Of a stretch of 64,000 nucleotides of DNA, positions 32,724 to 45,900 are shown piece after piece. How positions within the stretch are numbered: position 1 is the first letter of the stretch; each line of letters opens with the position of its first letter. This DNA is from Centrapalus pauciflorus. Its lineage: Eukaryota; Streptophyta; Magnoliopsida; Asterales; Asteraceae. The stretch is taken from NCBI GenBank assembly GCA_020465985.1, contig JAANYP010002858.1:48260-112259 (forward strand), given 5' to 3'. Made by a program: the position numbers and the translations under genes. Under the pieces are notes generated by a model. That model was not told the origin of the DNA and searched no databases. It was given only the letters and a program-made list of their open reading frames with translations.

Positions 32724-35700
32724 TTAACGATTCAACATACCTAATTTGTATACCAAAAAATTAAACCTTTTTTCATCTAACGCTTTGGTAAACAAATCAG
32801 CTAGTTGATATTCAGTAGGCACAAAATATAATTCTATATTTCCATTTTCTACATGATCCTTTATAAAATGGTACCGAATGTCAATGTGTTTTGTTTTTGA
32901 ATGTTGCACCGGATTTGATGCAATAGCTATTGCGCTCTGAGAATCACAGTAGATGGGTATTTTCTTTGGTGTATACCCATAATCGCGTAGTTGGCTCTTC
33001 ATCCACAACACCTGAGAACAGAAAGAAGATACAGCAACGTATTTTGCTTCAGCTGTAGACAATGAGACGCAATGTTGTTTCTTGGATGACCAGCATACGG
33101 GTTTGTCACCTAAGAACTGTACTGATCCAGACGTACTTTTTCTGTCCATCTTATCACCTGCGTGATCAGCGTCAGAAAAAGCAGTTAGATTAAATGAAGA
33201 TTCTCTAGGATACCACAAACCAAGGTTTGGAGTTCCTTTGAGATATCTTAAAATTCTTTTCGCAGCTGTTAAATGTGATTCTTTAGGATTCGCCTGATAT
33301 CTTGCACACACACATGTAGCAAACATAATATCCGGTCTACTAGCTGTTAAGTACATCAATGACCCAATTATACCTCGATAGTGAGTTACATCTACAGGTT
33401 TCCCCGAAATGTCCTCATCGAGTTTTGACTTTGAATCCGGAGCCATGGGAGTTTTCATAGGAGTACTGTTACCCATGTTAAATTTCTTTAACATGTCTTG
33501 TATATATTTTTACTGATTGATAAAAATACCATCAGCTAGTTGTTTAACTTGTAATCCTAAGAAAAAGATTATTTCTCCGATCATGCTCATTTCAAATTTT
33601 TGGGACATTAAAAATGCGAATTTCTTACAAAAATTCCGGATTTGTAGACCCAAATATTATGTATCTACATATATTTGTATAACTATGATATCCGGCCCCT
33701 GACGTTTTATAAACAGGGTTGTGTCAACTGCACCTTTGTTGAATCCACATTTCAACAGATATGTTGAAAGTGCATCATACCAAGCACGCGGTGCTTGTTT
33801 AAGGCCATACAGTGACTTATCTAAAATATATACATGATAAGGTTGCGAAGGATCAGTAAAACCTTCGGGCTGATATGTATATACTTCATCTTTTAGTTCC
33901 CCATTTAAAAACGCAGTTTTAACATCCATTTGATAAACTGTAAAGTTTTTATGAGCGGCAAAAGCTAAAAACATTCTAATCGCTTCGATTCGTGCAACTG
34001 GTGCAAACGTTTCATCGTAGTCAATCCCTTCTTGTTGGTTGTATCATTTTGCAACGAGACGAGCTTTATTCCGAATGATTACTCCATGTTCGTCCTTCTT
34101 GTTTTTAAAGATCCATTTCGTGCCTATAATGGATTTGTCTTTTGGGCGCTCAACAAGTCTCCAGACCTTTAACCGTTCGAACTGGTTCAGTTCTTCTAGC
34201 ATCGCCACAATCCAATCAGCGTCCAGAAGTACTTCTTTTACATTCTTGGGCTCTATTTTACTTAGAAAATTTGAAAATAGACACTCACTTATGGTGGCCC
34301 TTCTGGTTTGGACTGAAGCGGATGGATCATCAATAATGTTTTCTATTGGGTGATTTCTTGTCCACTTAAAAGTATGTGGAAACGGTTCTATTTGGTGTTG
34401 ATTGGGATTACGATCTAGATATGTTGGTCGGGGGGTTACTTCAGATGTAGTAGGTGGGATATCTGAGTTAGGAGCTTCTGAATGTTCAGAAGTTAAGGGG
34501 GTTTCAGAAGAATTTGGAGGTTCAATGGGTTGTGCAATCTCAGTTGTCAATCGCACATTTGTTGTTGAGGCTTCTCCAGTTTCTTCTGAAACTTGTTGAT
34601 GAGAAAGATCAGAGACTACGACGGGATCTTCAGTAATCCTGTCAGGCACCAAATTTAGAACATTAGTTTTGGGCCTCTCAAAATAGTCTTCATAAAAATT
34701 CTCAAACAATTTATGTAATTCAGAATTTTCAGCATTTTGTGCAGATGACTCCAATGAAGTCTGCGTGTTAGGTTCGGGTCCTGAACTGGTGTGTTCAGAA
34801 GCCATTACCACTCCTTCATCAAATTTGACGTTCACGCTCTCGTTGACTGTCTTGGTTCTCTTGTTGTACACACGGAAGGCAACCGACTCCTTTGAATATC
34901 TGATGAATATTCCTTCATCTGCCTTTTGATTAAACTTTCCAAGATTATCTTTGTCGTTTAGAACAAAGCATCTGCAACCAAAAATATGGAAAAATTTAAT
35001 ATTAGGTATTCGGTTATTAATCAATTCATAAGGAGTCTTTCCGAATGTCTTATTTATGATTGAACGATTCTGTGTGAAACAAGCTGTTGCAACTGCTTCT
35101 GCCCATAAGAATAACGGTAAATTTGAATACGCCAGCATCGTCCTAGCTGATTCCAGTAGTGTCCGATTTCTTCTTTCAACGACACCGTTTTGTTGTGGAG
35201 TTCGAGCAGCTGAAAACTGATGTGTAATTCCTACAGAATTCAAAAATGAGTCAAGCGATTTGTTCTTGAATTCTGTTCCGTTATCTGAGCGGAGTGATTG
35301 AATTGTGTGTTGCGATTTCACTTGTATTTTCTGGATGAAGTCTATGATAATTTCAGTTGCATCCGATTTGGACCTCAGGAAGAAAACCCATGTGTAGCGT
35401 GAATAGTCATCCACTATCACCAATACGTATCGTTTCTTATTAATGCTTTGTACTCTCATTGGTCCACACAAATCCATATGAAGTAAGTCCAGTGCTCTCG
35501 TGGATGAGTGTTCGGTTTTGGATTTGTGTGAAGCTCTTGTCATTTTTTCTTTTTCACATGCGGCACACAACTGCTCCTTTTGGAATTTGAGAGTTGGCAG
35601 CCCTTTAACTAACCCTCCTTTCGCTAGGTTGGTTAATTCATTGAAGTTCAGATGTGAAAGGCGACGATGCCATAGCCATGCTGTTTTAGATGTAGCTTTT

Positions 35701-36077
35701 GACAGTAAGCAGACATCTTTCTTCAGATTAATCGAGGCTAATTCAATGGAGTACAAATTGGTTATCCTGTTTCCTACCAATATTTCCTTACCTTCTCCGG
35801 ATCTGATGCTGCACCGATTGGCTTTGAAATTGACTTCTAATCCTTTATCACACAACTGTCCAATACTAAACAAATTATGTCCAAGACCATCAACATGAAA
35901 AACCTTTTGAATGGTAATTTTGTCATATGTGAGACTCCCGTATCCTCTGATCGGACAAAACTGATCATTTCCAAATCTGACCGTCCCACAGAACTTTTCT
36001 ACAAAGTTCGTGAGTATGTCTCTTTGTCCGGTCATATGCTTGGAACATCCGGAGTCAAGATACCAAACATGGTTTAC
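32724..36077 (-). pseudogene. pol: D pol: protease, integrase, RT, RNase H
   Basis: Protease VWYLDSGCSKHMTG keeps DSG (about 36047-36075). Integrase: WHRRLSHLNF and CAACEKEK zinc site, HMDLCGP, RSDNGTEFKN, QQNGVVERRNRTL, then a Ser/Glu-rich linker. RT starts near 34260. Lesions: TGA at 34044-34046 in the RT; a 1-bp loss exactly in the YVDD codons (about 33657) compensated by an extra T some 25 bp on; TAA at 33510-33512. RNase H has STAEAKYVAVSS and ends LADLFTKALDEKRF, stop at 32724. Length and order are complete. The first codon is set at 36077, right after an acceptor-like tract, because gag is in another frame and overlaps to 36055. Confidence 0.92.
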
Positions 36078-36100
36078 CTATAAGACGAAATAACACATGA
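36078..36100 (-). promoter_or_regulatory. Splice-acceptor-like tract at D gag/pol border
   Basis: On the minus strand a T-rich run GTTATTTCGTCTTATAG ends at 36078. The next base, 36077, is codon position 1 of the protease frame, exactly as in S1 and Y. Confidence 0.4.
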
Positions 36101-37173
36101 GGTACCCACTTGTAGTTGGGTACATTTGTTTTAGGTAAATCATGCAAAGTATTATTTGATTTTTCAACAGATATGGCTTTCTGCTTAACAGTTGATGTTG
36201 TTTTAGGTACCCACATTTGAATAGTTCGTTTAGGTATCCGCTTTTGTACAATTCGTGGTGGAACTGTTTTTGAAATGATTTTCTGTGGAACCTTTTTCTG
36301 TTGAGAACATGGATCCTTTTTCTTTGGTTGCCAGACGGGCTTATCATATTTTACAATCAAAGGTTTACAAGCAGTAGAGGTCAAAGTAATTAAGTCTGTT
36401 CTAGAGAATTTGATACAAGAATTATTAACAAGTTTATTATTACAGACAGAGTTTTCAATGTTGCTATTTCTATCTGTAACAATATTATTCTTCACGCGCC
36501 ACTCTTGTTTTATATTCTTGTTTTTCTGTTCTTTCTTCTTCTTTCTCCAAACTTGTTTTCTCGACCCATTCACAATGATATCTGACATAAAAGAAACATG
36601 AGATATAGTAGACTTACATACTTGTTTCTTCTGTAAATTTCTCTTACCTTTTGAAGATTGAACTCTGAGTGCAATGGAGTTCTTTGTTGAAGATGATTCA
36701 CCTTTTTCAAAGCTAGGAGTGTTAACAATAACTTTTGTTTTCTCCTTCTTTTGTTGTAAAATTGGTGAATTTTCAGATAATTTAATTGAGTCTGAAGAAA
36801 TTCTTTGCAGAATTTTAACAGGTTATTTATTATCATCTGATTGTTTGTTATGCAGAGGTTTGACAAATTCATCAATTTTAACAAACATTTTCTCTAAGGA
36901 GTTAAAGTCAGAGTGCATAAACAGATCAAATTCCTTTTCAAGAATTGATAGAATTTAGAGAACTTGAAGATGGTGGATCAGGCAACTTTATGTTTTTAGG
37001 CTGATTTTGTATCTTTTGTTTCATAGTTTTTAGTTCATCCTTGAGAGTTCTATTCTCTGTCTCTAAATTTTTAATTTTCTATTCTAGATCAGAATTTATC
37101 GTTTCTAGAATTGAAGATGGCAGATATAACTTTTGAGATTGAGTTGGTAATTCAGAGAAATCCTTTGCAGAAT

Positions 37174-37178
37174 ATGTT
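37174..37178. repeat. Target-site duplication ATGTT, left copy
   Basis: It directly precedes the Y LTR start TGTAAGGTC. The partner is ATGTT at 50465-50469 after the LTR edge CCAACA. The gag frame of D reads through when one copy is removed with Y. Confidence 0.95.
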
Positions 37179-37676
37179 TGTAAGGTCTACCACTACGAGA
37201 TCTATCTAGACGCGGAACCGTCAACGAGTGCCATGGGCCAAACTCGAATTATAGAGGCTAATTCGAGTCTGCCATGGGCCAAACTCGAATCAGGCCCAAG
37301 GCCCATTCGAGTTTGTCCCTTTGACACTCTCGAATCTGCCTAAGATTGCACATTCGAATCTACCTAAGAGACTCATTCGAATCTGATCTAGATTCGAATC
37401 CTAGTCCTTAGAGTATTCGAATTTACTCTTTCACATATTTAACTAAGTATTGAAACTTATGTTTTCAACTTATGCTTGAATTTATCTTTGAACTTTATGT
37501 TTGAACTTCTTGTAATATGTTACATCAAGTTCAAACATACAATCAATAACTGTCAAACATATATAAACATATAAACATATATATCCAACACTCGTTAAAA
37601 CTCAATACTTTGAATATTACTTAAACCAAAATGTTAGATCACTTAGACTGCTATCGTCACACAGGGTGTACCAACA
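37179..37676 (-). repeat. Y 3' LTR, shortened and rearranged
   Basis: It is 498 bp against 684 bp for the other copy. The outer 50 bp and the inner 430 bp match, but about 200 bp are missing, and at the join the segment GCCATGGGCCAAACTCGAAT appears twice, once out of place (about 37232). This is what a strand jump during reverse transcription would leave. Confidence 0.92.
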
Positions 37677-37688
37677 GACTCCCCCTTG
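37677..37688 (-). other. Y polypurine tract
   Basis: The minus-strand sequence CAAGGGGGAGTC abuts the LTR start TGTTGG. Confidence 0.85.
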
Positions 37689-37717
37689 ACGATAGCTTCT
37701 AACTATTTACATCTTGA

Positions 37718-40700
37718 TTAAGTACTAGATCTATAAATACTACTACCTGCGTATATACCTGCATCTATACATACTCTGACAACTTTTTGGAACTTTCTGG
37801 CTTCAGATCTCCATCCTTCATGAAAGAAGATATGTTGACCATGAAGCTTCTTCAGATCGTCCTTTGACAGATTCATCAGATGCAGAGGATCATACACTCT
37901 CAAAATAACTTTGTCGTCTTGATCCTCCATGATAGCTTCAGCAGTTTCATTATCAAGGTACCACCACTTCATGTTGCTCAAAATATCTTGAGGCATCCTC
38001 TTCATTGGCACCCTTCTTAAGCATTTGACAGGTTTGTAAACTATTTTCGCCCATGGTCGTCCTGTATGAGGATCTATTCTTGAAATATCCTCTACTCTTT
38101 TTCCCGATCTCGGTTGGAGTCTCTCAAACCTTCCGGATCTCCCTTCTCGTCTGACTATCTTAGCGATCACTTCAGCATAGGGATAATTTCCGATATTGAT
38201 TAACTCTTTCCATGCTAACTCCTTCACCTCTACCTTCGACAATGTATTGAATACTTTAAGCTTGCGCCTCAGGTTTTGGAGCCCATCTCTTCTCTTTAGA
38301 ATAAAAAGCTGCAGTTCCCTGTCGAAGAACCAGCTAATAATACCTCCAGAGAAGTTTTCTGCTCCTGAAATCCTCATCGTCTTCTTTATTTTTGGCTCAG
38401 TCTTCTTCTCTTCTTTGCGGAACCAAAGATTTAGTAATTCAGCTCTGCTCGGCTCTCTTTCAGCCTCTTCCATTTCTGAATCATCTACCGAAGCCACTTT
38501 GATGTCATAAATATCTATTACATGTTGATCAGTATGCTCATATAATTCTGTGACAGGCTGTGATTGAATAATTACTTCATTTACATTGTCGTCTTCATCT
38601 ATCACAACCTCATCATCAGACTTCCAGTCAGTAATATCATCTGGAACGAACTCTCCTTCTTCCAGATCCTCTACATCTTCTTCAAAATCAAATTCCAAAT
38701 CTAATGGCTCTTCATCAATATCCATCAATGCGTCAATTATCTCACGCACTTCACTTTCTGAGACCTTTGATGAACTAGCCTCACCTTCTTTAGCTCCTGA
38801 TTGACTCGTCTCCCCCTGAGTCTGAGCATCCTGAGCAGCAGAAAAATCTATTGGCTCATTCTGTCTTTGTGTGTTGGGATCATTGCCATTGTCATCTTCA
38901 TTATCATCATCATCATCCCTGCGCACTTCTACTTGATCACGGCAGGATGTCTCCCCCTGAGCCTTTATATTTTTCAGTAATTGCTCAATCAGGGAGCGCA
39001 TCGATCTTATTTCAGCTGCTTGATCAGCGACAAAAGTTTTCAGCTCCAAGTTCTCTTCTTGTACTTTGTCCACAATCTTTTTCAGATCGGCATTCTCATT
39101 ATCTAGATTTGCGTTATGCTTCTGAATTTCACCGATAGCCGTTGTCAGGCCAAGTATTTGGATCTGTTGGAAGTCAACTCTATCTTTTTGCTGCAAAAAC
39201 CTTTGATTGTCTGCGTAGGTGGATGAGGTGGATGGAATGGATTGTATTGGAGTCGGAATGATGGGTGATGGGATGTATGGTTCAACATGTGGTGGTGATG
39301 GTGGAATGGTAGTTTGAGGGTCCTGAGGCTGAGGAATTTCAGGCTGTGCAGCTGAAGCGGAGGTAGCTCCCTGCATAAAGCGATGACGCTTAGCCCTTTG
39401 CCTTGTCAATAATGGAGCGACCTCTTCTTCTTCAAAATCAGAGTCATCAGACTCTCGTGATGCTCTCCGCCTTGAAGCTTCTTCATTCACTACCAATCTC
39501 GACCCATAAGTTCCTATCTGAACGGTTGGTTCTGCTGTAACCGACTCTGGAACTTCAACCTCTATCTCCTCCATATCTTCAGACTCAGTAGCTGACGATG
39601 ACATGTCATTACCGGTTTGATCAGGTTGATATTCATCTACATCCCTAAGAACATCATTTTCTCCTTCTGGAGGCTCTAACAGTTGATCAACAAGCTCAGC
39701 AGTTATTTCTTCATTTGCATGAGGCCCAGAAGCCCAGATTTCCTCTAATGTTTACGCTATCTGCTCAGATTCGGGTTGTGCACTTGAAGGCCCTGCCTCT
39801 TGTGCCTCTTGAGGTTGACTGGTCGAAGGCCTACTTGCCTGAGTTTGACTCGCAGAAGGTCTTTGGCGTCTCCTCTGTTGCTGAGCACGCGGTTGTTGCT
39901 GCTGTTGTTGTGGCTGTCGAAGCTGAACTTCTACTTCACCTGCCCAATTGGCATTATCTGGTGCCACAAAGTTCCTGTCTATTACAGCCCCGAACAAAGG
40001 TCGCTCGACCGGAACTGCTAACCTTCCTCTATGCGCAGAACAATCAGCAAAAATCCTTTTGTCGATAATCGCTACACTTTGAATCTCATTTAGCTGCGGC
40101 AAATTCGGCAAGAAGTGCCTGATGAGCATCATCACGAAGCGGGGGTACAGCAACAATCTTTCTCTTTCCGGCGCAGTGATTTGATGAACAAACTCTGAGA
40201 AAAACATTTCAGAAAAACTGAAGCGCCGATTATACACAAATGCGATAATCCCCGATTGGATCTTCGACACAATATAATCAAAACCCGCTTTCTTGGCCGC
40301 AAAACAAACCATGAATACGTGCGCCAGAAATCTCCATTGCCCGATGAGTCCACTTTTCATATAGGATGCCTTAGTAACATCCAAGCTATAACCCATCCTC
40401 AGGAAGGCAGCCTGCCTAATACTCAACGGAAAGTCTATAGGTCCATTTTCTTCCTCCTGAGTTCCCAGCTGCAGAACTTAACGAAGCATATCAGCAGAAA
40501 ACACCAACGGCTGTCCTGCTATCCTTGTCCTTAGAACAGTTGGGGTGATGGTACAATCAACTTGCAGATGTTCATAAAACTGCCGCACATATGGAATAAC
40601 GATTTGGATGTTATGGGATAATGCGAATGCAATCCTAGACTCCACTAGGAAATCCATCATCTGACGGAAACCCTGCGCCTCAGGGATATGATGGTCAGGG

Positions 40701-40744
40701 GGAATGACCATATTATGCTTAGGCACAAACACTCGATCCGCCAT
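37718..40744 (-). pseudogene. Y aORF, extra ORF after pol
   Basis: One reading frame of 1,009 codons from ATG 40744 (MADRVFVPKHN) to the stop at 37718, broken only by two in-frame TAA codons (about 40478 and 39752). The N-terminal domain has YVRQFYEHLQV, a FSADML(R) LP-type block, GQWRFLAHVFMVCFAAKK and YPRFVMMLIRHFLP, the same order as in the S1 and D aORFs. A Gln-rich run (codons CAA/CAG near 39895) and acidic Ser/Glu stretches follow, then an EENADLKKIV-type probable coiled coil, a very acidic middle (DEEPLDLEFDFEEDVEDLEEG) and a conserved C-terminal block (ISWFFDRELQLFILKRRDGL to the end). No signal peptide or membrane helix. Acceptor-like TATTGTGTAG ends two bases before the ATG codon. 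Function unknown. Confidence 0.82.
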
Positions 40745-42917
40745 GTCTACACAATAGATAAAATATTAGAATTATTAAAAAATGAATAAACTTGATTAAA
40801 TTCAAATTTGCTTTATTTTGAACTTGTTTAAGTACAAAATCCAACACATATGAATTTCTACAAGTTTAATTAAATTTAAAATGAATAATTCAAATAAAAT
40901 GACAGATTCGAACAACCAGATTCGAAGTAACACTTTTCGAGTTTGATGACACATTCGAATGTAATGACCTTCTCGAGTTTACTGACAAACTCGAGACTGG
41001 TCAGGAACAGATTCGAATAGTCGGCCCAACTCATCACCAAAATCCATGATTTTAACCATTTTGGACTCAGAAAATCACATTCATTAGCCCTACTAGGTTC
41101 TAATAACAGGTATTTGCATTTAATTTGACTCTTTACCGGTCCAAACTTTGTAATTTTGAAAAACAAGATTTCTACCAATAAACCTTCAAAAATCGGTGAT
41201 TTTGGCTTAAATGGTGTATAAGACTACTTAAATCTTGTACAACCAGTTGTTTATACCTAGATCTAGGAGTAGAATCGAACCCACAAGCAAGAAACTCGAC
41301 AAATAGTTGTTTTTAGTGAAATCGGCAAACTCGAGCAAATAGATTCGAAATCGCCAGATAGATTCGAAGGAACAGATTCGAAAACAGATAGAGTAATGAC
41401 AATTACTGTAAATCTATTTATAACACCTACCTTCGAGTCTATGGCCAATTTCGAATCTACTGACAGATTCGAGATACCAATTTCGAGTTTAAACTAAACT
41501 CGAATTACCCCTGAAACTTAGAAAATTTTGAAAATTTTGAAATAAAATCAACTTTTTCAACTTTTTCAATCTTATGGTGTAACGGAATAAACTATGCCAA
41601 ATATTTTACCCTAAGCACAAGATTTTTCACGCAGTGTTTATTTTATTCAACTATGAATGCACCCTCAGTACTTTTTGACCTTTTTCCTAGGAAAAAATAA
41701 AATAAAATAAAATAAAAATAAAATAAAAATAAAATTAAGTAAAAGTAAAAATAAAATTAAAATTTTGAACAAAAATTTAATTTAGATTTAAACTACACTT
41801 ATTAAAATTTACAACCTATGCTAAACACTTAACAAAATATTTTTGATGAATATAGTCAAAGAAAGGTTCAATCAGATAGCGGTGTCAGATACTGTACTTA
41901 AACATTCACACTTAGGAATTTTTTATTCCTTTGATTGTTTGTGGTGAAATACCCATTTAGCCGATTGTTGGTATTTACCCCTTTAAACATGCTACATTTC
42001 GGAATATCCCTTGGCATTTTTATTTATCATGAAATTATCTTACGTGACTCAGACATAGACATACTTTTATGATCAAGGCATACAGACAAAGCTTCTAACT
42101 TGTTGGTATTTGCAAACTTTCTTTAAAAGACAAACATCGGACACAGGTCTGTATTTTCATACAACAGAGTGTCTTAGTTTGACTTAAAGTTTAATTTTAA
42201 AGCTAGCAAGACAGCGGCGACAGGTCTGTACCGACGTACAACAAAGCGACTTATCTTGCTAACCCGAATCAAAACAGAGGCAACAGGTCTGTACTTACGT
42301 ACAACAGAGTTACATGTTTTTGACTCTCATTTTTGTATGATTTTTCTATTCTTTCCATTTTAAGATGTATTTGATGTTGCTATACATCCCCAGAAAGTTT
42401 GCATAGCTCATTTAGACTCAAAGTTTGTATGTCTTGTACATAAAAATTAAGACCGATTGGTCATACATCTAAGTTAGCGACACGTTTGACTTTTCCTTGA
42501 ATATTTTATTAGCCTTGAGATTCCCTATATGTATTATGCCTACCAACACATCAAGCTAAAAAAAAGTATAACACTTAGAATTTTAGGTGCATTATGTGTG
42601 AAAGCCTAAACACTTAGAGTTTGTAACGACTGTGCTAATTTTCGTCACTTTGAACCTATGCATCTAAGACTTAACTCTTTTTCTAATATTCTCTTTTTTT
42701 GTATTTTTATGATTTTCTCTTTTTTTTCTTTTGTTTTTCATAAGAAAAAAATGAAGATAACCTACTAACTTACTAAATATAGAAACTATCCTAAATTAGC
42801 AGAATTACTATAAAAAGAAAGAAATACTACAACTATAAAAGGAAATAAACTACCACTAAGGTCAAATTACTATGGGTTGCGCATTCCATTTAGTTGAATT
42901 AAATATTCAAACCGTGA
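40745..42917 (-). repeat. Y pol-aORF spacer: TCGA array and hairpin repeats
   Basis: No gene is supported. From about 40905 to 41510 there are many ATTCGAA, ACTCGAA and TTTCGAG words in two clusters, next to the aORF start. An AAAAT microsatellite lies near 41691-41750. At about 42140-42310 a unit ACAGGTCTGTA(n)ACGTACAACAGAG occurs three times; CTGTAC and GTACA can pair as a small hairpin. The rest is AT-rich with T-runs (42690-42745). Confidence 0.75.
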
Positions 42918-45900
42918 CTAATCGAAGGCTTTGGTAAATAAATCAGCATTATTATCATCCGTTGCCACTTTTACCAATTTAGTTAAATTCTTTTCAGCAC
43001 AATCACGTATAAAATGGTGTCTTATGTCTATGTGCTTTGTTTTACTGTGTTTAACTGGATTATTAGTTATTGCGATAGTAGACTGATTATCTATCCTAAT
43101 AGGAGTTTGAGTGTAAGCCAAACCGTAATCCCGCAATTGTTGTTGTATCCACAGAACCTGTGAGCAGCAACTACTAGCAGCAACATACTCGGCCTCGCAC
43201 GTTGACACGGCTACCGACGTCTGTTTCTTGCATTGCCAGGATACCAGTCTCCCTCCTAGGAATTGACAACCTCCAGTTGTTGATTTGCGCGTCAAGCTGC
43301 ATCCTCCGTAGTCAGAATCCGTGAATGCCTCCAACTCTAGATCTCCCTCCGCGTGATACCAAAGTCCCAGCTTCGGTTTCGACTTTAGGTATCGTAGAAT
43401 CCGCTTCACAGCTTTCATGTGCATCTCCTTCGGATTAGCTTGAAACCTAGCACAAATACACACAGCAAACATGATGTCAGGTCTTGAAGCAGTTAAATAC
43501 ATAAGTGATCCAATCATGGCCTGATATAACGTCGGATCCACATCGGTATCACTTTTAGTACCCGGTCCGAGATTGTGATTCACTTGAATCGGCGTGCTGA
43601 AATGGGCAGTCAGTTTCGTTCCTTCCATCCCGAAGCGTTCCAATATGTCATAGACATACTTCGTCTGATGGATAAACATACGTTCCTTCTTTTGGTCAAC
43701 TTGTAACCCCAAAAAGAAATTTAACTCTCCCATAGCACTCATCTCGAATTTCGACTTCATCACCTTCTCGAAATCTTTGCACATTTGTTCGTCTGATGAT
43801 CCAAAAATGATATCATCGACATACACTTGTACCAAGATGAAGTGTTCTCCCTTCCTCTTAACGAACAAAGTACTATCTATCCTACCCCTTTCAAACCCGT
43901 TCTCTAATAAATGGTTGGATAGAGTCTCGTACCACGCCCTTGGTGCTTGATGCAATCCATATAGAGCCTTATCTAAACGATATACTCTATCAGGATATTT
44001 TGGATCTGTAAATCCGGGCGGCTGTTCTACATACACCAGCTCCTTCACTTTCCCATATAGGAAAGCACTCTTCACATCTAGTTGATAGACCTTAAAGCCC
44101 TTGAAGGAAGCAAAAGCCAGAAACAACCTAATGGCTTCCAGCCTAGCTACTGGTGCAAACACCTCATTGTAATCGATTCCCTCCTCTTGGTTGAAACCCT
44201 TTACAACTAGCCTAGCCTTGTTGCGAGTGACTATACCCCGATCGTCTCTTTTGCACTTAAAAACCCATTTGGTTCCTATGGCAATTTCCCCTCGAGGTAA
44301 TGGAACTAACTCCCACACTTCTAGTTTCCTAAACTGAGAGAGTTCTTCCTGCATCGCTTCAACCCAGGAGTTATCCTTTAGTGCCATTTGCACATTTTTA
44401 GGCTCTACTTGCGAGATAAAACAAGAATAGAGACAGGTATGATATGCCTCGGAGTCGTTTATCATCGACAACAACACAGTGTTGTTATTTAAACTACTCC
44501 TAGTCCTCACACCCTCGTTAGGATTTCCTATGATGCTTTCTATAGGATGGTTCTTGTTGATCCTAGAGGTCTCTATCTCATCAACTCTTAGATTATCTCC
44601 TAAGTTAGATCCTATTTCACCTAATGGGGGACCATCCTCAGATTCCACATTTTCCTCCTCGTGGACATTTTCCTCAGAGTTGGAATTTGGTGCCTGAGTC
44701 TGATTCTCAGTTGAAGGTGCTTCTGGATCAGTGACTTCTGGAGATCCATCTTCAGTCGAAGTAGGCTCGGATGTGGATTGAAATGTAGTCCTCGGAAAGG
44801 TATGACCTTCGTCATTCAGATGCAACGTCGCCATGTCCTTTTCGATTGTACCTGCATTTTCATCCAAAGGAATGTTAAATGACTCAAATAATTTATCATA
44901 GTCAAATATCCATTCCGGACCTATTTGGGGTTCATGTGTATAACTTGTGACCTCAATGTTATACACAATTTCCACTGTACCTTTTGTTTTGTTAAAAACC
45001 CGTTTGTTTGGTGAGTTCGGCACATAACCTAGGAAGTATCCTTCGTCAGCCTTTTCACCAAACTTCGGTTGATGTTTTGTACGCAATAAAGTACATGGTA
45101 CCCCAAACGGTTCGAAGCCAGTTAAATTAGGTGGCCGTTTATTCAAAATTTCATAACAGGTTTTGTTCAAAGATTTGACAGTTAGGACCCGGTTTAAAAT
45201 GTGACATGCGGTATTCACTGCCTCCCCCCAAAACATGGTAGGAAGCTTTGAATCCGAAAGCATAGTCCTAGCTGCCTCAATCAATGTCTTGTTTTTACGT
45301 TCGGCCGCCCCATTTTGTTGAGGCTCATATGGTGCACTAAATTGATGCACTATGCCCTTTGAGAGGCAATATACACCAATTACAGTGTTTTTGAACTCAG
45401 TTCCATTATCACTACGAAGCCTTTTAACCCGTGTTCCATAGGAATTCTCCACTTGGTCTAAGAACCCGATGAGCTTGGAAGCCGTCTCGTCCTTTGTACC
45501 TAGAAAGAAAACCCAAGAAAATCGTGAGTAATCGTCAGTGATAACCAAACAATACCAACTACCTCCTATACTCCTTTTGTTGATTGGTCCGAAGAGATCC
45601 ATATGCAACAAATCGAATGTAGAGGTTATGGAGTTCTGAGTCTTGGACTTGTGTGTCTTCTTATGTTGTTTGCCCTTCTTGCATGGTAGACACTTGTCCT
45701 TGAACTGAAAACTCTTCATAGGCACACCTTGCACCAACCCATTCTTCGTTATGTAATTCATTTTTCTTAGGTGCAAATGTGCCATGCGTCTGTGCCACAA
45801 CACTGATTCCGTCTCCGAAGCTTTGGATAACAAACAGATTGGCCCCATCGAAGTCTCAGGCTTGTTCATATCAAGCATGTACAAGTCATTCTTCCTTGGT

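Larger units (their letters stand above)
36055..37178 (-). pseudogene. gag: D gag, C-terminal part
   Basis: Gag continues after the Y insertion. It is Lys/Ser-rich with coiled-coil text (LETENRTLKDELKTMKQKI), TGDNK-like and SSKGKRN regions, several stops (about 37083, 36957, 36823), and a basic tail rich in QKK, IVQKRIPK and WVPK before ending at 36055. Joined with 50465-51957 it gives a long copia Gag of the Sirevirus type. The TSD copy ATGTT (37174-37178) lies at its broken edge. Confidence 0.8.
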
